A stretch of 64,000 bases of DNA from Gnetum montanum (GCA_015680685.1 MNCI01014373.1:212528-276527); one strand, 5' to 3'. Positions 1-10,531 are shown, counted from the first letter of the stretch. The notes: a model not told the origin generated them from the sequence alone. Made by a program: numbers and translations.

Positions 1-74
1 GCACTAGTAGTGCCTTGGACTGCAAAGGGAACCTCCGCATTGAAGGTGTCAACAGTGGTGGTGGCGGAAGCCAT
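1..74 (-). pseudogene. gag: Start of gag, A1 (partial, runs off the window)
   Basis: The start codon is the minus-strand ATG at 74-72. The first residues read MASATTTVDT, and a little further on PFAVQGTTS. This matches the A2 gag start at 33560 (MVSATTAIGT, then PFVVQGTTG). Gag forms the structural particle of the element. Only 24 codons are visible, so nothing can be said about the rest. The start was chosen because both copies begin with the same peptide just after the leader repeats end. Confidence 0.6.
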
Positions 75-1047
75 TGTTAAGCAAGTGATTATGAAAAAAA
101 TGCAAAAGTGCAAGAGAACAGAAGGATTGAAAATGCAACAAAAGGTGGCTTTACGTCTTGTCGGATTCTAGGGGAATCGTCGGGGTGACCGATCTGTACC
201 ACATAAAGCGTAAACAACCGTAGAGGGTGTCACGTCTATGCTTGTGCATGATGAGGTACAGAGTACGTGCAAGAATACTATGAGGCAAGTTTAGTTGAGA
301 AATGATCAAGAAGGCTTTATGTCCCACAGGATCCCAGAGGGACCTTTTAGGTGACCGACCTACACCACACAAGGCTTAAACAACCTCAAAGGGTGTCATG
401 TTTTCACCTGTGCTAGCTAGGGTGCAGAACACATGCAGGACTACTGTAAAAGGAAAGGTAAGTTAAATCGTCATCAGAAGCCTTATTGTCTCGTAGGGTT
501 CCGGAGGAACTGTCGAGATGACCAATCTACACCGTACGACCGGTAAACAACCACAAATGGGTGTCAAGTCTACGCTAATGCAAGCCGAGGTGTGGAAGGC
601 GTACAAGACTATTGTAAGATGAGAAAATTAACTATCGACCAAATAGGTTTTATGTCTTGTAGGATCCCGGAGGGACCGTCGAGGTGACTGGTCTATACCA
701 CATGGGGTGGGGTACAGAACGTAGGCAAGAAAACCATAGGGTGGGCAAGCTAACTAGCAATCAGAGAGGATTTATGTCTCGTAGGATCCTGGAGGGACCG
801 TCGAGGTGACTAGTCTATACCACACAAGATGGGGTGCATAATGCATGCAAGACAACTATAGAATGAGCTAGTTAACCGGCAATCGGAGGCCTTGTGTTCT
901 ATAGGGTTCCAGAGGAACCGTCGGGGCGACCGGTCTACACCGCATAGAGCGCAAACAATCGTAAGAGGGTGTTGCATTTACACTCATATGTATCAGGGTG
1001 TAGAAGGCTCATAGAACTACCATGACATGCTGAAAAGGCACAAAAAG
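75..1047 (-). repeat. A1 leader: array of degenerate repeats with a conserved hairpin
   Basis: The region between primer site and gag holds six copies of a unit. Its most conserved part is about 35 bp and includes GGAGGGACCGTCGAGGTGAC or close variants. The cores begin near 163, 328, 495, 659, 781 and 903, so the spacing is about 165, 167, 164, 122 and 122. On the element strand each core contains a self-complementary piece such as GGTTCC-TCC-GGAACC or GGTCCC-TC-CGGGATCC. The arms change together in several copies. No long reading frame runs through it. A packaging, dimerisation or translation-control RNA is possible but is inference. Confidence 0.75.
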
Positions 1048-1065
1048 GACCTCCTTCTAGCGCCA
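1048..1065 (-). other. Primer binding site, A1
   Basis: On the minus strand the sequence is TGGCGCTAGAAGGAGGTC, six bases inside the LTR end. A2 has TGGTGCTAGAAGGAGGGC at the same place and B1/B2 have close relatives. It begins with TGG, as expected for pairing with a tRNA CCA end. I could not match it to a plant tRNA that I remember with confidence. Confidence 0.7.
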
Positions 1066-1071
1066 GAAAAC

Positions 1072-2781
1072 TGTAGCGACCGAAAACGTTGGCGGCTGGA
1101 AGAACGTCGAGGGTCGGCAGACGCGACAATTCCAACCCCGTATCCATGGGAGGGCGGTGCTGGGTGTGTCTGGATACGGGGTGTCCTGAATAGTTTGGTC
1201 AATTAGACAGGGACTTACATCGGTGTCAATATAGCCTTTTGCAATGTAAATAATGGGAAATGTGAGATAATGCTTACGGGTGAATAAAACAAGGGGGAAA
1301 TTGTAAAAATGCAACAGTAATACGAAATAATGCTTAAAGGTGAATAAAACAGAAATGCGATAGTAATACAAAATAATGCTTAAAGGTAAATAAGACAGAA
1401 AATAATGCAAGAAAACTAGACAGTAAATGAGAGGTAAAGTAAAGTGTGGTTAGAAACATGCACTGCTCCAAAGCTACAAATTTGTCCGGTCAGGGTGGAT
1501 GTAATCGGCTGCACAGCGTGATAGAGTGTAGAGGTCTCGAGAGTAATTGAGACGTGCCAGAAACAAAAAAGAGCTATATGCTTGGACGTGGATTTCACGT
1601 ACAAACAATACAGGTTTCTACCAAGGTGGTATAACGGAGACGGGGACCCTACGCCAGCTGAGAGAGACTCTCTGTTTACAGTGTTAGACAAATGACTTTG
1701 ATTATTACAATGCTGGCAAGAGGGGAAATCTTTATTTTAGAACTTCAAATTTCCCACTACTTGGAAGCTGTTTGCTTCCAGAAAGATGCGAACTCTTTTG
1801 AAATTTCCAACTTTACAAATTTCTTGGGTATTTTTAGCCAAAATTGCGGACCCGTTATATGCTGTTTGCTAGGATATTTATAGGGCTAAAGGTAAGCAAA
1901 AAGGGGCAGTTTGAATGCTACACGCCGCAGGTTTGTGTTATCTTACTATCGCTACTCGAGCCATCTGTGATCGTTGGGCTTACCAGACCATTGCGATGTG
2001 AGCCTGCCATGCAATAACTGCGATCTTACTACTCCGTAATTGTGTCGTCAGCATCTAGAGACGTGTGCCAACGGTCCGATTAGGTGGAGTGTATTGATGT
2101 TACACAACCACCTGTATGCCTCGCTGTGCATTATGATGTAGCCTGCTTGGCGTAGTGTAGCACCTTGTCGCGTGTTTTGCTGTCTATTACATGCTTGCTA
2201 CGCTACGTAGCGTAGCAAATTGCCTTAGTTGTAAGAGTTTTGTCGATTTGCAAACTTTCTCCGGTGATGCAAGTCTTGCGAATTTCATTGAGTCTGCCTT
2301 TCGAACTACCTTCTGTCTCTTCTGCAGGATTGCTACGCCTTGCTGCGCCATGTAGCTCAATGTAGCGTAGCAGTAGACATGGTCCGCCGCTTCCTAATGA
2401 AAAAGGACATCACTGCAGAAATCAAAATTAGGCAAGGGGAGTGGGTAGTGAAGTTGTTGCTATGCTACGATGTGTGACATTGCGTAGCGTAAGCATAGCA
2501 TAGTAGATTTGTGACTTAGAAAACTTGCCGAACTATTTCTTGCGCATCTAGGATGCTACCGTCGATTTTGCACACTGTTCTTGAGCAGGTTGTCGGCTGT
2601 TTAGGCTACTTTGGTGGGTAGGCAATATGGTATAGAACCTGTCCATGCTCAAAGTAGAAAATTTTCTGAACTGGTGGGCCTGAACTCAGAATGTTCTTCT
2701 CCCAATGAACTGCCATCATGTTGTGCGGACTGCAAGATCCTGATGAAGCAAGGATGGCCCCGCATTTTTTAGGGTGTTTCA
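1072..2781 (-). mobile_element. A1 5' LTR (1.71 kb)
   Basis: The LTR runs from TG (minus strand, 2781) to CA (1072) and matches both A2 LTRs over its whole length. A TATA box (TATAAATAT on the minus strand) lies at 1882-1874, in the same place as in A2. The U3 part contains clusters of GCTACG/CGTAGC inverted motifs near 2180-2216, 2325-2376 and 2455-2506. Translated frames in this LTR (for example minus 1691-1416) align with A2 LTR frames only because the DNA is homologous; they are not genes. Confidence 0.88.
1874..1882 (-). promoter_or_regulatory. TATA box of the A1 LTR
   Basis: The minus strand reads TATAAATAT. The same box occurs in both A2 LTRs (31979-31987 and about 48470-48478) with similar flanks, so it is the likely core promoter of family A. 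Confidence 0.7.
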
Positions 2782-2945
2782 ACTATGAGTGAGATTTTCT
2801 TGACGAACAAGTTGCTAAATGTAAACTAGCTTCATGTAATTTATGTTCTGAAGAAATTTTGGAACATAGGGGTAGTTTAATGTCATACTAGGATTGCATG
2901 GTAGTTTTAGGTCTTATCCGGCCAATGATATCCTTGCTATATTTT
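2782..2945 (-). other. Remnant of B1 beyond the passenger gene
   Basis: About 160 bp lie between the A1 LTR and the part that is collinear with B2. They contain the motif TAGTTTAATGTCATAC, which is typical of the degenerate repeat that follows integrase in B2 (16640-16935). This suggests that RT to integrase was deleted and that a piece of the 3' region remains. There is no gene. The left edge was probably set by the A1 insertion. Confidence 0.45.
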
Positions 2946-3870
2946 TTTTGGTGTTATTCGTAGGTGTGTATAATGTTGCAACAAATAAGACTGCAACAAA
3001 ATATAAGGGTAATCATAACGTAGATGAAAATGAAATAGAATAAGATGGATGAAAAAAAAAGAGGGGGGGAGGGGGAAGGGAGGTGGGGGATGGGGGGTTT
3101 AATAGAAGTTTAAAAATGAAGGAATGTCATTTGTGTCTTTGTTTGGAGGGTGATAGCATGAACAGTGTGAGCAAACCTCCACAACGTGAGCAGGCTTCTT
3201 AGTGTGAGCAAGCTTCACAACATGAGTAGGCTTCACAGTGTGAGTAGGAAGCGGCGTGACCTTGGTACAGAGCGTGAGTGGCGTTGGAAAAAATGAAGGG
3301 GAAAGAGAAATCAAACAAAAGCAAGGGGAAGAAGTAGACGAGATTATCGTTCACAGAGGAGAGTGGACAAATGCTTCAATGCCTTCCCCAACCCAGGATT
3401 TCATCATGGATGGGGACTTTTCCCAAGTATGTTTTCTCTTGCTCTTGTAGCGCAGCATGAGAAACCGCGTAAGTCGTTAGGGTTGCTGTTTCGATAGGAT
3501 TTTGGAGTGAGATCGGTTTGCTTTTGGTGTTGGGTCTCTTGGCTTGATTTATTTCATGTTATGTAAATCTGGGATATCCGGGCATTACAAGATTTTATGG
3601 GGCTTGCCATTTTTTGGAATTGTTGTTTTTATTTGGGCCCTAGCTTGAGTTGTAGAGACGTGGGTGTGGCATGAGTTTGAATCACAGGGATGTGTGTGTA
3701 CCCTAGCGTGAGTTGCAGGGCACCTCAAAGCTTACAAATTTTTTTGTTGTTTTTGGATGATCAATCGGCGTGGGTTGAGTGTGAGCAACCCAGGGTACGC
3801 CCAACGTGAGCAGCCCAAGGTATGAGCGTGGGTGCAGGGATTGAGAGGCCATGAGTGCCCAGAGAAAAGC

Positions 3871-4320
3871 AATTTTTGTCCATTTTTTCCTAGGCTTGAG
3901 TGCCCCAGGAAACTGCGATTTTTTGTCAATTTTTGCCTAGGTGTGAGCACCCCAGGAAACTGTGATTTTTTGGTCAATATTTGGCTGGGCGTGAGCGCCC
4001 TAGGAAACTACGATTTTTTGTCAATTTTTTCCTGGGCGTGAGCGCCCCAAGAAACTACTATTTTTTATCAATTTTTGCTTAGGCGTGAGCACCCTAGGAA
4101 ACTACGATTTTTTGTTAATTTTTTCCTGGGCGTGAGCACCCCAAGAAACTGCGTTTTTTGGTCAATTTTTGCCTGGGCGTGAGCACCCAGGAAACTGCAA
4201 TTTTTTGGTCAATTTTTGCCTGGGCGTGAACGCCCTAGGAAACTCTAATTTTTTTGTCAATTTTTTCCTAGGTGTGAGCACCCTAGGAAATTGCAATTTT
4301 TTTGTGCTTGGGCATAGCTA
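3871..4320 (+). repeat. Minisatellite in intron 1 of the passenger gene (B1)
   Basis: About nine tandem units of roughly 45-50 bp occur. Each consists of a GGGCG-TGAG-CGCCC-like hairpin, then AGGAAACTGCGA and a T-rich stretch with TTTTTTGTCAATTTTT. The hairpin arms are inverted repeats around TGAG. Reading it through gives repetitive peptides with LGVSTPGNCDFLV-like units in two frames; these come from the repeat and are not proteins. The B2 intron has a parallel array at 21186-21610. Confidence 0.8.
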
Positions 4321-4823
4321 CTTACCATTGTTACCTACTTCTGGAGCGTGCGTTGTGCTATTGCGTGGGTTGCAGCATGAGCTGTGCATTGTGAATAGTG
4401 GCGTGAGCTACATTGTGAGTTGTGTTTGTGGGTTGCAACCTGAACTGCATTCTGAATGAGTTTCCTTGTCACGTTTTCTACAATGTGCACTATAATATAA
4501 ATTCCCTGGAATTGGAGCATGAGTAACTTATTCGTTCGGTGTTGCTAGTTATTTATACCCCTTTGTTTTTATTTTCTTGAGTTAGACAATGAGCGTACAT
4601 GTTTTGCATTTGCACTTGTTTGTTGGTTTATTGTGAAATGAATTTTTAAAAGTACCCCAGCAAGCGTTAAATTCATCAAATAAACATTGATGTCCTTGTC
4701 TCATGGGGTGGTTTTGTGTTTGTATTGAATGTTATTTACTTTTTAGGTTTATTTATTTATTTATTTTAGTTTATATGTTTTACATGTTTTAAGTTACTTA
4801 CCTAAGGTTTTGGCTCTATGCAG

Positions 4824-5647
4824 GGGACCTAAGCCTTTTCTCCTTGTTGTTGAACTTGTTGGTGTGCTATCTTGGTTCGGCCCTTTGGAACTGAACATGC
4901 CTAGTTATGACATGTGGATCAAGGCACATGTAATATGGTTTCATATGAATGTTGGTGCATTTTTATCATTTATTCTGCAGAATTTCAACGTTGTCATATG
5001 GTCTCATTTGAGTGAGCAGCTAACTCGTGATATTGTTGAGACCATGTTGTTTGGCTCAACACGAGGCATGTTAACTTTTGTTGTTGACATAGACGAGGGA
5101 CCATATGTAATTGAGGGGGGGGGGGGGGGGGGGGGGGGGGCACTCCTAAAGGTCCTAGATCAACATGTCCTTTGACCCGTCTATGGGGATTGCCATCTTG
5201 CAGACATTACAACAGTAGTAGCACACTTTTTCTAGCCTACCATGTACATACACTATTCAAAAATACACCTGGAACAATATACAGAGTAGAAAAGTATGCT
5301 CTTTTATACTTGTATTAACTTTGGTTCCTTTAGCATTATATCATTTCTTATGTATGAATACTTTTTCTTTTGTAGGCCTCGTTTTGTTGAGCATGGATTG
5401 CATGAGGATGATAGTGGGCTTGCCTTAGTGTGTACAGCCTTGGAGGCATTCATGATGGGCCCCACTCTTTGTGCTGCAGTGCTAGGCTAGACCAAGGATG
5501 CTATTGTCAGTTATCCTAGGAAATTCTCTAGGGCCTTTGAACATTGTCAAGTTCGCAGCAGGCTGCATGAGGATTGGTCTCCTGATGGACCCATTTATCC
5601 TCAAATGGTTAATCTTACAACCAGTGTGCCTACTCCATTTTCTAACG
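4824..5647 (+). other. NIF/FCP1-like pseudophosphatase domain, exons 2-3 (B1)
   Basis: Exon 2 begins GPKPFLLVVELVGVLSWFG, in the place of the family's LDLDGTL-type nucleophile motif. It continues with VGAFLSFILQNFNVVIWSH, like the 'RPG..FL.F....F.V.IWSS' segment of plant NIF-domain proteins. YNSSSTLFL in the B2 copy (22119-22568) corresponds to the YNESNTLLLDDSP region, and the end of exon 3 to the segment after it. The nucleophile Asp is Glu, the second Asp is Val, and the late DDSP acids are absent, so catalysis is not expected. The family-A copy keeps DLEGVL in the first motif. This assignment rests on remembered family patterns and needs a profile search. Confidence 0.6.
5115..5140 (+). 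repeat. 26-base poly-G tract in exon 2 (B1)
   Basis: The tract follows the codons for DEGPYVIEG. The matching place in B2 (22410-22415) has only six G. The expansion adds about 20 bases and shifts the downstream frame. Slippage or assembly error are both possible. Confidence 0.9.
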
Positions 5648-8562
5648 GTAAATGGTTGTGTTCCATGCTTGGTTTTCATTTTTTTCACTTCATTGCTTAT
5701 CATATTCTTACTCTCTACTCAATGTCTCCTTTGTCTTTTCTATAGCTGTCATTTTCCTTGATCAGGTTACTGTCATATCTGGGCGCACTGAGGCTACTCT
5801 CTTTATGAATTTTGGAGAGACAGAGAAGTCACAATGGTGGCTGCACAAGAAGGCACCTGAACAAATCATCAGCCATATGACCAGTGCGAGCTTGATGGAC
5901 TTATTTACTGCCTTGACTCCTAACATTCCCGTGACCAAAATGGTTGCCATAGATGACTCTTTTAACGATGATGTCTCCTATTTTACTACACGAGTTCGGG
6001 GAGTTAAGGAGTCTTTCCACCTAACTGCTGGATTATTTTTCGATCTTTTTGGCGTACCAGTTGATGGTGCTAAGGTGGTGGTGGATAGAGGGACTAGAGA
6101 AGGCCATGTGATCAAGGAACTTGAAGGCTGGCTAGGTGTACCATGAGGTGCTAAGGGTTTTTCCATTCAAGCTGATACTTGCTTGATGGAGGTAAATTTT
6201 CTATACCCACTCTTTAGAGCACGAGCATTCCCTAAGTCTCTTTCCTAAGTAAGAAGTCTTGGGATTGAGTCTGCATGTGTTATGCACATAGTCTTGGAGA
6301 TTGGTATGTGCTACAATTGGGTGCAGTTCCTTGTATTAGGCCTCTGTGGAGAGATCATTAGGCTATGTTCCAATGTTGATGCTAAGTCCCACTTTACCTT
6401 TGCCTTTTTTGTGGGCTATCTCCATAGGTTTGCTAAGTTCTTAGTGGTCTATGGAGATAACAATTATGTATTAAGGGATCCCTCATAGTTGTCTCGCCCC
6501 TAGATCTTTCATCTATTTAACACCACTAGATCCCAAGATCCACTCGAAGGCATCGAAGAATCAGTCTCTGTTACCATAGGGGGTGTAGCCAGTCGTTCCC
6601 ACCATTCATGTGATAGCTTGGGGTTGGAACCACCTAAACTAAATACAACTATCAGGAGAGCTAAGCGCTTGATTTAGGAGACTGTCGGGAAGGCCAAGGT
6701 TAAGGTGAAAAGGGCTAAGCATTCAAGGGAACCTGTTATTGAGGCGAGACCATTGAAGGCAAAGAAGATTCGATTCATCTTGCCAAGAGTGGGTAAGTTT
6801 TTTTTGTTGCTTTAAGTGTTTTTTATCCCTTTTTGAATTTATTTGCTTACTTAAATCTACCTACATATTATGTCATGATAACTTTAGATTTATTTGTGTT
6901 AACAAAAGATACTCCCGAGAGGGAAAGGGAAGAATTAGCTCCAATGGGTGAGCCTGAAACGGTTATCACTAGGTGTGATGAAGAGGAGGAAAAGAGAGAA
7001 GAAGAAGTTGGGGCTATTCCCATCTTGCGGGAAGAGGATGAAACGGATACCATGGAGTGACACTTACAAAGGCTCTAGATGCCCTTAAGAATTTAAGTGA
7101 GGAGAAAGATATTTTTGAAAGTTTCTTTGATGGGTCTCTACACCTTGGTGATCTACCTAAGCTGACCAGCAAAGGGCTGCTTGGTACGTTTTGTTAGTTT
7201 TATCCACATTTTGTATCTCCTTAGCTTTGTACATTGTTTTGATTATCATGACTCTTCCTAATATCAGACATGGATTTTGAAGTGCCTGAAGCACATGCAT
7301 CTCAGGCGGATGTGTCGGAGTTATAGGCCCCGGCTGAGCTGCCTCCCAATATAGATTCAACATCCACTGGCCGATTGAGGCCATGGCCTAAGATGCCCAA
7401 TAAAGTAGACTTTGTTACTGGCATCGTCAATGATGTTGTTGCTCATCTGCAACAGACTCATCCTGAATTAGGTGTGTACTTTATACTAAGTGCCTAAGTT
7501 CATTATGCTTTTACCTCTATTGGTGATGTCTTATTAGCTCATATGTGTAATGTTTGTACTTGTAGGTGTGAAGCTTCAATGGAGTCCTTTCGAGGCTATC
7601 CATATTGATGGTCTCCCGGAATTGCCTAAAGATATTGAGTAGATCCCAAGAGGGATTTATGATGCGATTTCAGGTTGTGTTGTTCCTAATGCCAAGTCTC
7701 TCTGGACCTGTAGACACTCAATTGAACACTTATGGCTTGAAATTCAATCATTGAAAGAAAATTTGGCGAAGGTGACAGAGGAGAGGAATGACTTGCAAGC
7801 TCGTTATTATTTTTCCTATGATAGATTGGCTGGTGATAGTACCTAGCATACATCCGAGATCACCTATGCATGTTATTGGGCCGACTTAAATAGCAAGGTG
7901 CAGGTGATTTGGGATTTGGCCAAACAGAGGGCCCAAATGGATTTATTGAATAGGAAGTGCCATGATTGGAATTCCTTTGCATCCAAAGTACGTAAATAGG
8001 GCTAGGATTAGAAAGATCATAAACATCAATACAAAAAGTAGTTGAAGGAGGAATCAGTTGAACATTGCTGGTTGGAGATGTTCGTGGAGGGGTTAGGCTT
8101 GCGCTCTTCCTATAACAAGTTTGTTGAGTGTACAGAAGTGGAGGAGTCTCCTAAGATAACCATTACCATGGCCTCTGGGGAAGCTTCAACAAGTATGTTT
8201 TCTCTTGAGCGCCCTTCCTGGTCTTTAGTGGACAAGGGTAAAATCTTGGCCAATATCGACCTTGGACTTGAGAAAGATTGGGCTTGTGTGCCTGAAGAGG
8301 AGATTCTATGACGCTTGGAAGCTAATCTCAGGCCTTCTTCTCCTATGATTGTTTTAATATTGCATCATTTTATTGCTTTTAATGATCTTTTTGTTTTTAG
8401 TATTTTGCTCTTTTAATCCGTTTGTTTTTGTTTACTTAATTTGTTGTTTTGTTTTTCTTTTTGTGATAGGGACGTGGTGGTGATGAGGTTGGCCCTAGTG
8501 GGATGGGAGCTAATGATGTAGAGGAGTTTGAGGGCCATCCCCCTCCTAATACCAATGCATGA

Positions 8563-9114
8563 TTTGGCTTGTTAGTCTTGTCAGTATTGTCATTTCTTTG
8601 TTAGTTTGTTTTTTTGTTTTGTTATTTTTGGAATATGTGAAGACAAATGTAACATGATCATGGTGTAATATGTCATCATCCTATTACCATGTTAACACTT
8701 TGTATTACATATATTTATATATTTTTTTTTGCTTTTTTGATTTTATTTGTGAACATAAATGTAAACTAGAATCGTAACTGGTAAACATAAGATAAACGGA
8801 ATCGTAATTTGTGAAATGAAAACGATAATGACGTGGCAGGATTTTGGTAAATTGGTAATGTACTGTGCTCTATTTTGAAGCCATTTCAGGCTACATGCAT
8901 CAGTTTAAAGTCATGATGGACTATTGCATCTTTATCAAAGAAAAGGAGGAGACTATAGTTGTTTCGGTGAATTTTAAAAGTAACCGGCCATTTCTAACCG
9001 TGGCTAGTTTAACGTCGTTGCGGACGTTTGGTAGTTTAACGTCATTCCAGATGCATAATGATTTTTCTTAGTTTTTGATTTGTCTCTTTAATTTTTGCAA
9101 CTTGTTGTGAAGGG
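8563..9114. other. Gap between passenger-gene end and protease (B1)
   Basis: The region after the passenger stop codon is AT-rich and would be its 3' untranslated part. At 8985-9060 two degenerate units of TAGTTTAACGTCGTTGCGGACG type occur. The same motif follows integrase in B2 and occurs at three sites in A2. I see no gene. The short open frame at 8865-9071 is this repeat plus its flank. Confidence 0.5.
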
Positions 9115-10531
9115 TGGGATGTGTAGGCATAATCTTGTACTCACTATCCCCCTCGCTGGATACATCAAAGGGTAGTTCTGACCAAGGGACATCCGCGAGA
9201 ATGGCTCCTATGTCTGCATCTTCTGATGCTTCTTCTATTTTAGGAAGGTCATGGGTTGGAGATTGACCAATGTCTAGGGTTTTGCTAGTGGTGTCTTACT
9301 TAGGTTCGGAGAGTTCAACCTTTGACCTTTGGTTTGTTCCTACGTGTGAGGAAGTAAGTGATGTTGCTGCATCCTCGTGTATGACAATTTCACCACCCTC
9401 ATAAGGTAGGTGGATTTCTTGATGGATCGGCGATGATACAACTTTTAGTTGAGCTAACCAAGGTCATCCCAAAATCAAATTGAATCCCAGCATCTCATCA
9501 ACGACTACAAATTCAGCTGATGTGGGGAACCGGTCCCCTGCTATGAAATCCAAGGTAATCATGCCTTTTACCATGACATGAGAACCACTGAAAGATTTCA
9601 AGAATGATGTTGTTGTTGGTCATATATTTTCTACGAGGCCTAGTTGTTCAATGACGGGAAAAGGTATTACATTTGTTGCTGCTCCGTCATCAACATGTAC
9701 CCCATGTATCTTAAATTGGTTAGTTTGTATCCTTATAAACATAGGGGTAGTAGTAACCTCTCCCATTTTTTCATCTCATTTAATGTCGTTGGCATGAAAT
9801 CCGAGAGATGTGGTTCTTGATTCTTGATGTGGAGACAACACAATGTAAATGGATGGTTCATTTGCAGGAAGATCTTCACTAACAGGTATTGAAGTCAACA
9901 TACGCACTAGAGCTTCCCGATGCACTAGGGAGGTCATTACTAGGTTATATAAGCTTAGAGAGGTGTTCTTTTGTTTTAAGGCCTATGTAACCTGGGCCAG
10001 GGAACTGGCCAAGTCTTTGCGGTTTGGAATATTTTTATCTATTGATACTTGATCCATTTGACCCAACATTTGTATCTCTCATGGAAGAGGTTTTGCCTTA
10101 TTAACTGCAGCTATTAGGTTTGGGACATTGGACACTCCCAAGTTCTTATCTTGAACACATGTGCTAGGTTGATCAGTAACTGGAACCATAGGGAAAACAT
10201 TCAACAGTGTGGGTTTTGGTGGTCCTAACTCATGACCATGAAATTATTTTGCCAAATGTTCCCTGGTCATTTTTTCGGCGAGGCGTTCTTGCGAGGGTCA
10301 CGGGGGAACTAGTGGAGGTTGCACATCAGGGTATTTCAGCACCTGGATTACAAATGGAGTGGGTCAGGTTTGCGATGGCATGTTTGTTGTTACAACCATT
10401 GGGTGTACTCGGATGACAAATGGTTTTCGCGACGTGGGAGGTGTAAGTGTGGCAGAAGGGACTTGTGGAGGTGTTAGTGTAGACACGATTTCAGCAGGCA
10501 CACGAATCACAAAAGGCTTTTGTGGGACGTG
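9115..10531 (-). pseudogene. Protease region with proline-rich linker, B1
   Basis: The minus strand carries the aspartic protease part of the polyprotein, which would cut Gag and Pol after assembly. The B2 copy is more open and gives the details: a linker, a helical segment starting MGQMDQVSTD (matching minus 10062 here), the active-site region with an NDG triplet and the LGFNLILG signature before PWLA. In B1 the same signature is followed by a TGA in place of the Arg codon seen in A2 (ILGRLWLAQLG); B2 has the same TGA. The end is set by the match to WSELPF in B2 and WVELPF in A2. It is decayed and certainly inactive. Confidence 0.7.

Larger units (their letters stand above)
1..2781 (-). mobile_element. 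A1: 5' part of a family-A Ty3/gypsy (Tat-like) retrotransposon
   Basis: This stretch is the reverse complement of the first 2.6 kb of the complete element at 31016-49236. Reading leftwards it holds an LTR (2781-1072), a primer site (1065-1048), a repeat-rich leader and the first codons of gag. The element continues beyond the left window edge, so its 3' LTR and its second target duplication cannot be seen. The LTR terminus TGAAACACCC (on the minus strand at 2781) matches both LTR starts of A2. To its right it abuts a decayed family-B element, which it probably interrupted. The boundaries are seen by matching A2; the insertion order is inferred. Confidence 0.85.
3371..8562 (+). pseudogene. Nine-exon passenger gene, antisense to the retroelement (B1 copy)
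   Basis: I do not know this gene from any named family. The splice model is E1 3371-3426, E2 4824-5293, E3 5376-5647, E4 5746-6191, E5 6327-6792, E6 6909-7183, E7 7268-7471, E8 7566-8350 and E9 8470-8562. Donors are GT (GTATGT, GTATGC, GTAAAT, GTAAAT, GTAAGT, GTACGT, GTGTGT and a weak GTTTTA) and acceptors are AG. The phases agree at every junction (2,2,1,0,1,1,1,0), giving about 1,015 codons. E2-E3 resemble a NIF/FCP1-type phosphatase domain without its catalytic acids. E4-E5 resemble plant mobile or transposon-protein domains. E5 has a basic stretch (KVKVKRAKHSRE), E6 is acidic (EEEEKREEEV), E8 is charged and probably coiled-coil, and E9 ends in PPPNTNA. In-frame stops (such as TAG just after E3 residues AAVLG, TGA at 6144 and TAG at 6487) and a G-tract expansion break it. 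It lies between protease and the lost RT, on the opposite strand. Confidence 0.75.

Noticed and set aside
1057-1410. Hydrophobic minus-strand frame of 117 codons
   Set aside because: It lies inside the A1 LTR and has parallels in the A2 LTRs only because the DNA is the same repeat.
3832-4459. Open frames with repeated LGVSTPGNCDFLV-like peptide
   Set aside because: They translate the intron minisatellite in two frames. Unit order differs between copies and no frame is favoured.
3371-8562. Passenger gene as an independent DNA transposon inserted in the retroelement
   Set aside because: I found no terminal inverted repeats or target duplication at its ends. The same location in two families argues for vertical descent with the retroelement.
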